DNA of 12,338 nucleotides from an uncultured Bacteroidales bacterium (lineage in GTDB: Bacteria > Bacteroidota > Bacteroidia > Bacteroidales > UBA932), in NCBI GenBank assembly GCA_905236955.1, contig CAJOQW010000065.1, positions 1 through 12,338 on the forward strand, read 5' to 3'. The position numbers and the translations under genes are program-made. The notes below the pieces were generated by a model. It was given only the letters and a program-made list of their open reading frames with translations, searched no databases and was not told the DNA's origin. This document shows, one piece after another, positions 11,604 through 12,338 of the stretch; within the stretch, counting starts at the first letter, position 1, and every line of letters begins with the position of its first letter.

Positions 11604-12338
11604 ACATCCATGAGTATCCTGCGATTTCTGGGAAGCAGGTTGTTGCAGCGGGAGCCCAGGTTCTTCATGAACCCCAGCGGATGCCCCCTGTAGGCCGCTA
11701 TGAGCAGGCCCAGGGGCTCCTCGGGCAGATTCAGGGCATCCCTGTGCAGATATTTAAGCGCCTGCGGCAGGTCCAGTTCCGCCACGGGGCATTCGGGCAC
11801 GTAGCCGTATGCGAGTGCCCTGTCGGTCTCTTCCGGCCGGAGGACGCAGGGAATGACCGGTTTCTTCGCGGCCGTGGCTCCGGCGGTCTTGCGCAGGGCT
11901 CCCGCCCACTGTCCTTCGCCGGGCACGATCCCCGCCTCGAGCAGGGTGCCATGCCCGGTGAGCCTTACCCCGTATTCTCCGAATTCATCCTCCGGTGCCA
12001 CTATCTCTCCTCCGAGCACGCTGGCCGCCCACTCCAAGTTGTCGTCGTTCTCCCGCCTTTCGTACGTGCAGGTGGAATAGATAAGCATGCCGCCTTCCTT
12101 GAGGGCAGGCCACACATCCGCGAGGATACGCTTCTGCCGGGCGGCACAGAGTTCGACCACCGCGGGGCTCCATTCCTTTTCGGCGCGGGGATCCTTGCGG
12201 AACATGCCTTCCCCGCTGCATGGCACATCGGCGACGATTACGTCGAAGAAACCCTTGAGATCGCGGCCGATGACGGCAGGATCGGTGCTGGTGACCACCA
12301 CGGCCGGGTCGCCCCATATGCCGACATTGTGCCTCAAC
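11600..12338 (-). CDS. rsmF: RsmF-like rRNA m5C methyltransferase, N-terminus cut by window edge
   Basis: The C-terminal 245 codons of a NOL1/NOP2/Sun family RNA cytosine-C5 methyltransferase; the frame is open to the right edge, so the start lies outside. Visible motifs are ADVPCSGEGMFRKD (about 36-49 of the visible part), whose Cys helps release the product, and LIYSTCTYERREND (85-98), whose Cys90 is the nucleophile attacking the cytosine. The preceding segment NVGIWGDPAVVVTSTDP fits the end of the SAM-binding half. About 100 residues after the catalytic domain match the C-terminal RNA-binding extension of RsmF/YebU, whose known target is 16S rRNA C1407 in E. coli. The first visible residue, a TTG codon at 12337, is internal rather than a start. 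It appears to be the upstream gene of the operon ending in the permease. Other m5C targets are possible. Confidence 0.88.
   Translation of the reverse strand, partial: LRHNVGIWGDPAVVVTSTDPAVIGRDLKGFFDVIVADVPCSGEGMFRKDPRAEKEWSPAVVELCAARQKRILADVWPALKEGGMLIYSTCTYERRENDDNLEWAASVLGGEIVAPEDEFGEYGVRLTGHGTLLEAGIVPGEGQWAGALRKTAGATAAKKPVIPCVLRPEETDRALAYGYVPECPVAELDLPQALKYLHRDALNLPEEPLGLLIAAYRGHPLGFMKNLGSRCNNLLPRNRRILMDV

Overview
The window reads as a piece of chromosome from a GC-rich member of the Bacteroidota, most likely Bacteroidales. Three things point there. The protein families are typical: a Porin_10-like putative porin, an M13 lipoprotein peptidase and a FtsB/DivIC-like protein. Recognisable Shine-Dalgarno sites are almost absent. 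At least six start sites or RNA 5' ends carry the Bacteroidota -7 promoter element TAnnTTTG. The genus cannot be fixed from this sequence; an Alistipes-like or related uncultured lineage is only a guess. I see no CRISPR array, insertion sequence, phage gene or integrase. The window is gene-dense core chromosome, with no gene-free stretch above 300 bases.

Layout, left to right. Positions 1-116 hold an initiator tRNA-fMet on the minus strand with its own promoter. Positions 148-1969 are a two-gene minus-strand unit: a sugar-phosphate-type nucleotidyltransferase, then a CPBP membrane protease. A 29-bp intergenic region with two interleaved divergent promoters leads to a MurU-like nucleotidyltransferase on the plus strand (1999-2736). 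Its 3' end overlaps the end of a minus-strand FtsB/DivIC-like division gene (2718-3047). Upstream of that is an AmgK-like sugar kinase, also minus (3062-4072). A second divergent promoter region leads to a plus-strand pair, a large outer-membrane porin and a membrane-anchored lytic transglycosylase (4118-7583). From 7584 to the right edge runs a compact minus-strand operon, transcribed as rsmF-like rRNA methyltransferase (cut by the window edge), TPR protein, M13 metallopeptidase lipoprotein, FtsX/LolE-like permease. Its genes overlap by 4 nt or sit 1 nt apart.

Functionally, the centre suggests a cell-envelope theme. A lytic transglycosylase would release wall sugars. An AmgK-like kinase and a MurU-like uridylyltransferase could return MurNAc to UDP-MurNAc. 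A FtsB/DivIC-like protein belongs to the divisome. A second nucleotidyltransferase of unknown substrate sits back-to-back with the MurU-like gene. The salvage assignment rests on family resemblance and proximity, not on proof of substrate.

The most notable sequence-level signal is that five protein genes start only 4-8 nt after a TAnnTTTG box, which predicts leaderless or nearly leaderless mRNAs. I do not see a clearly undescribed system here.
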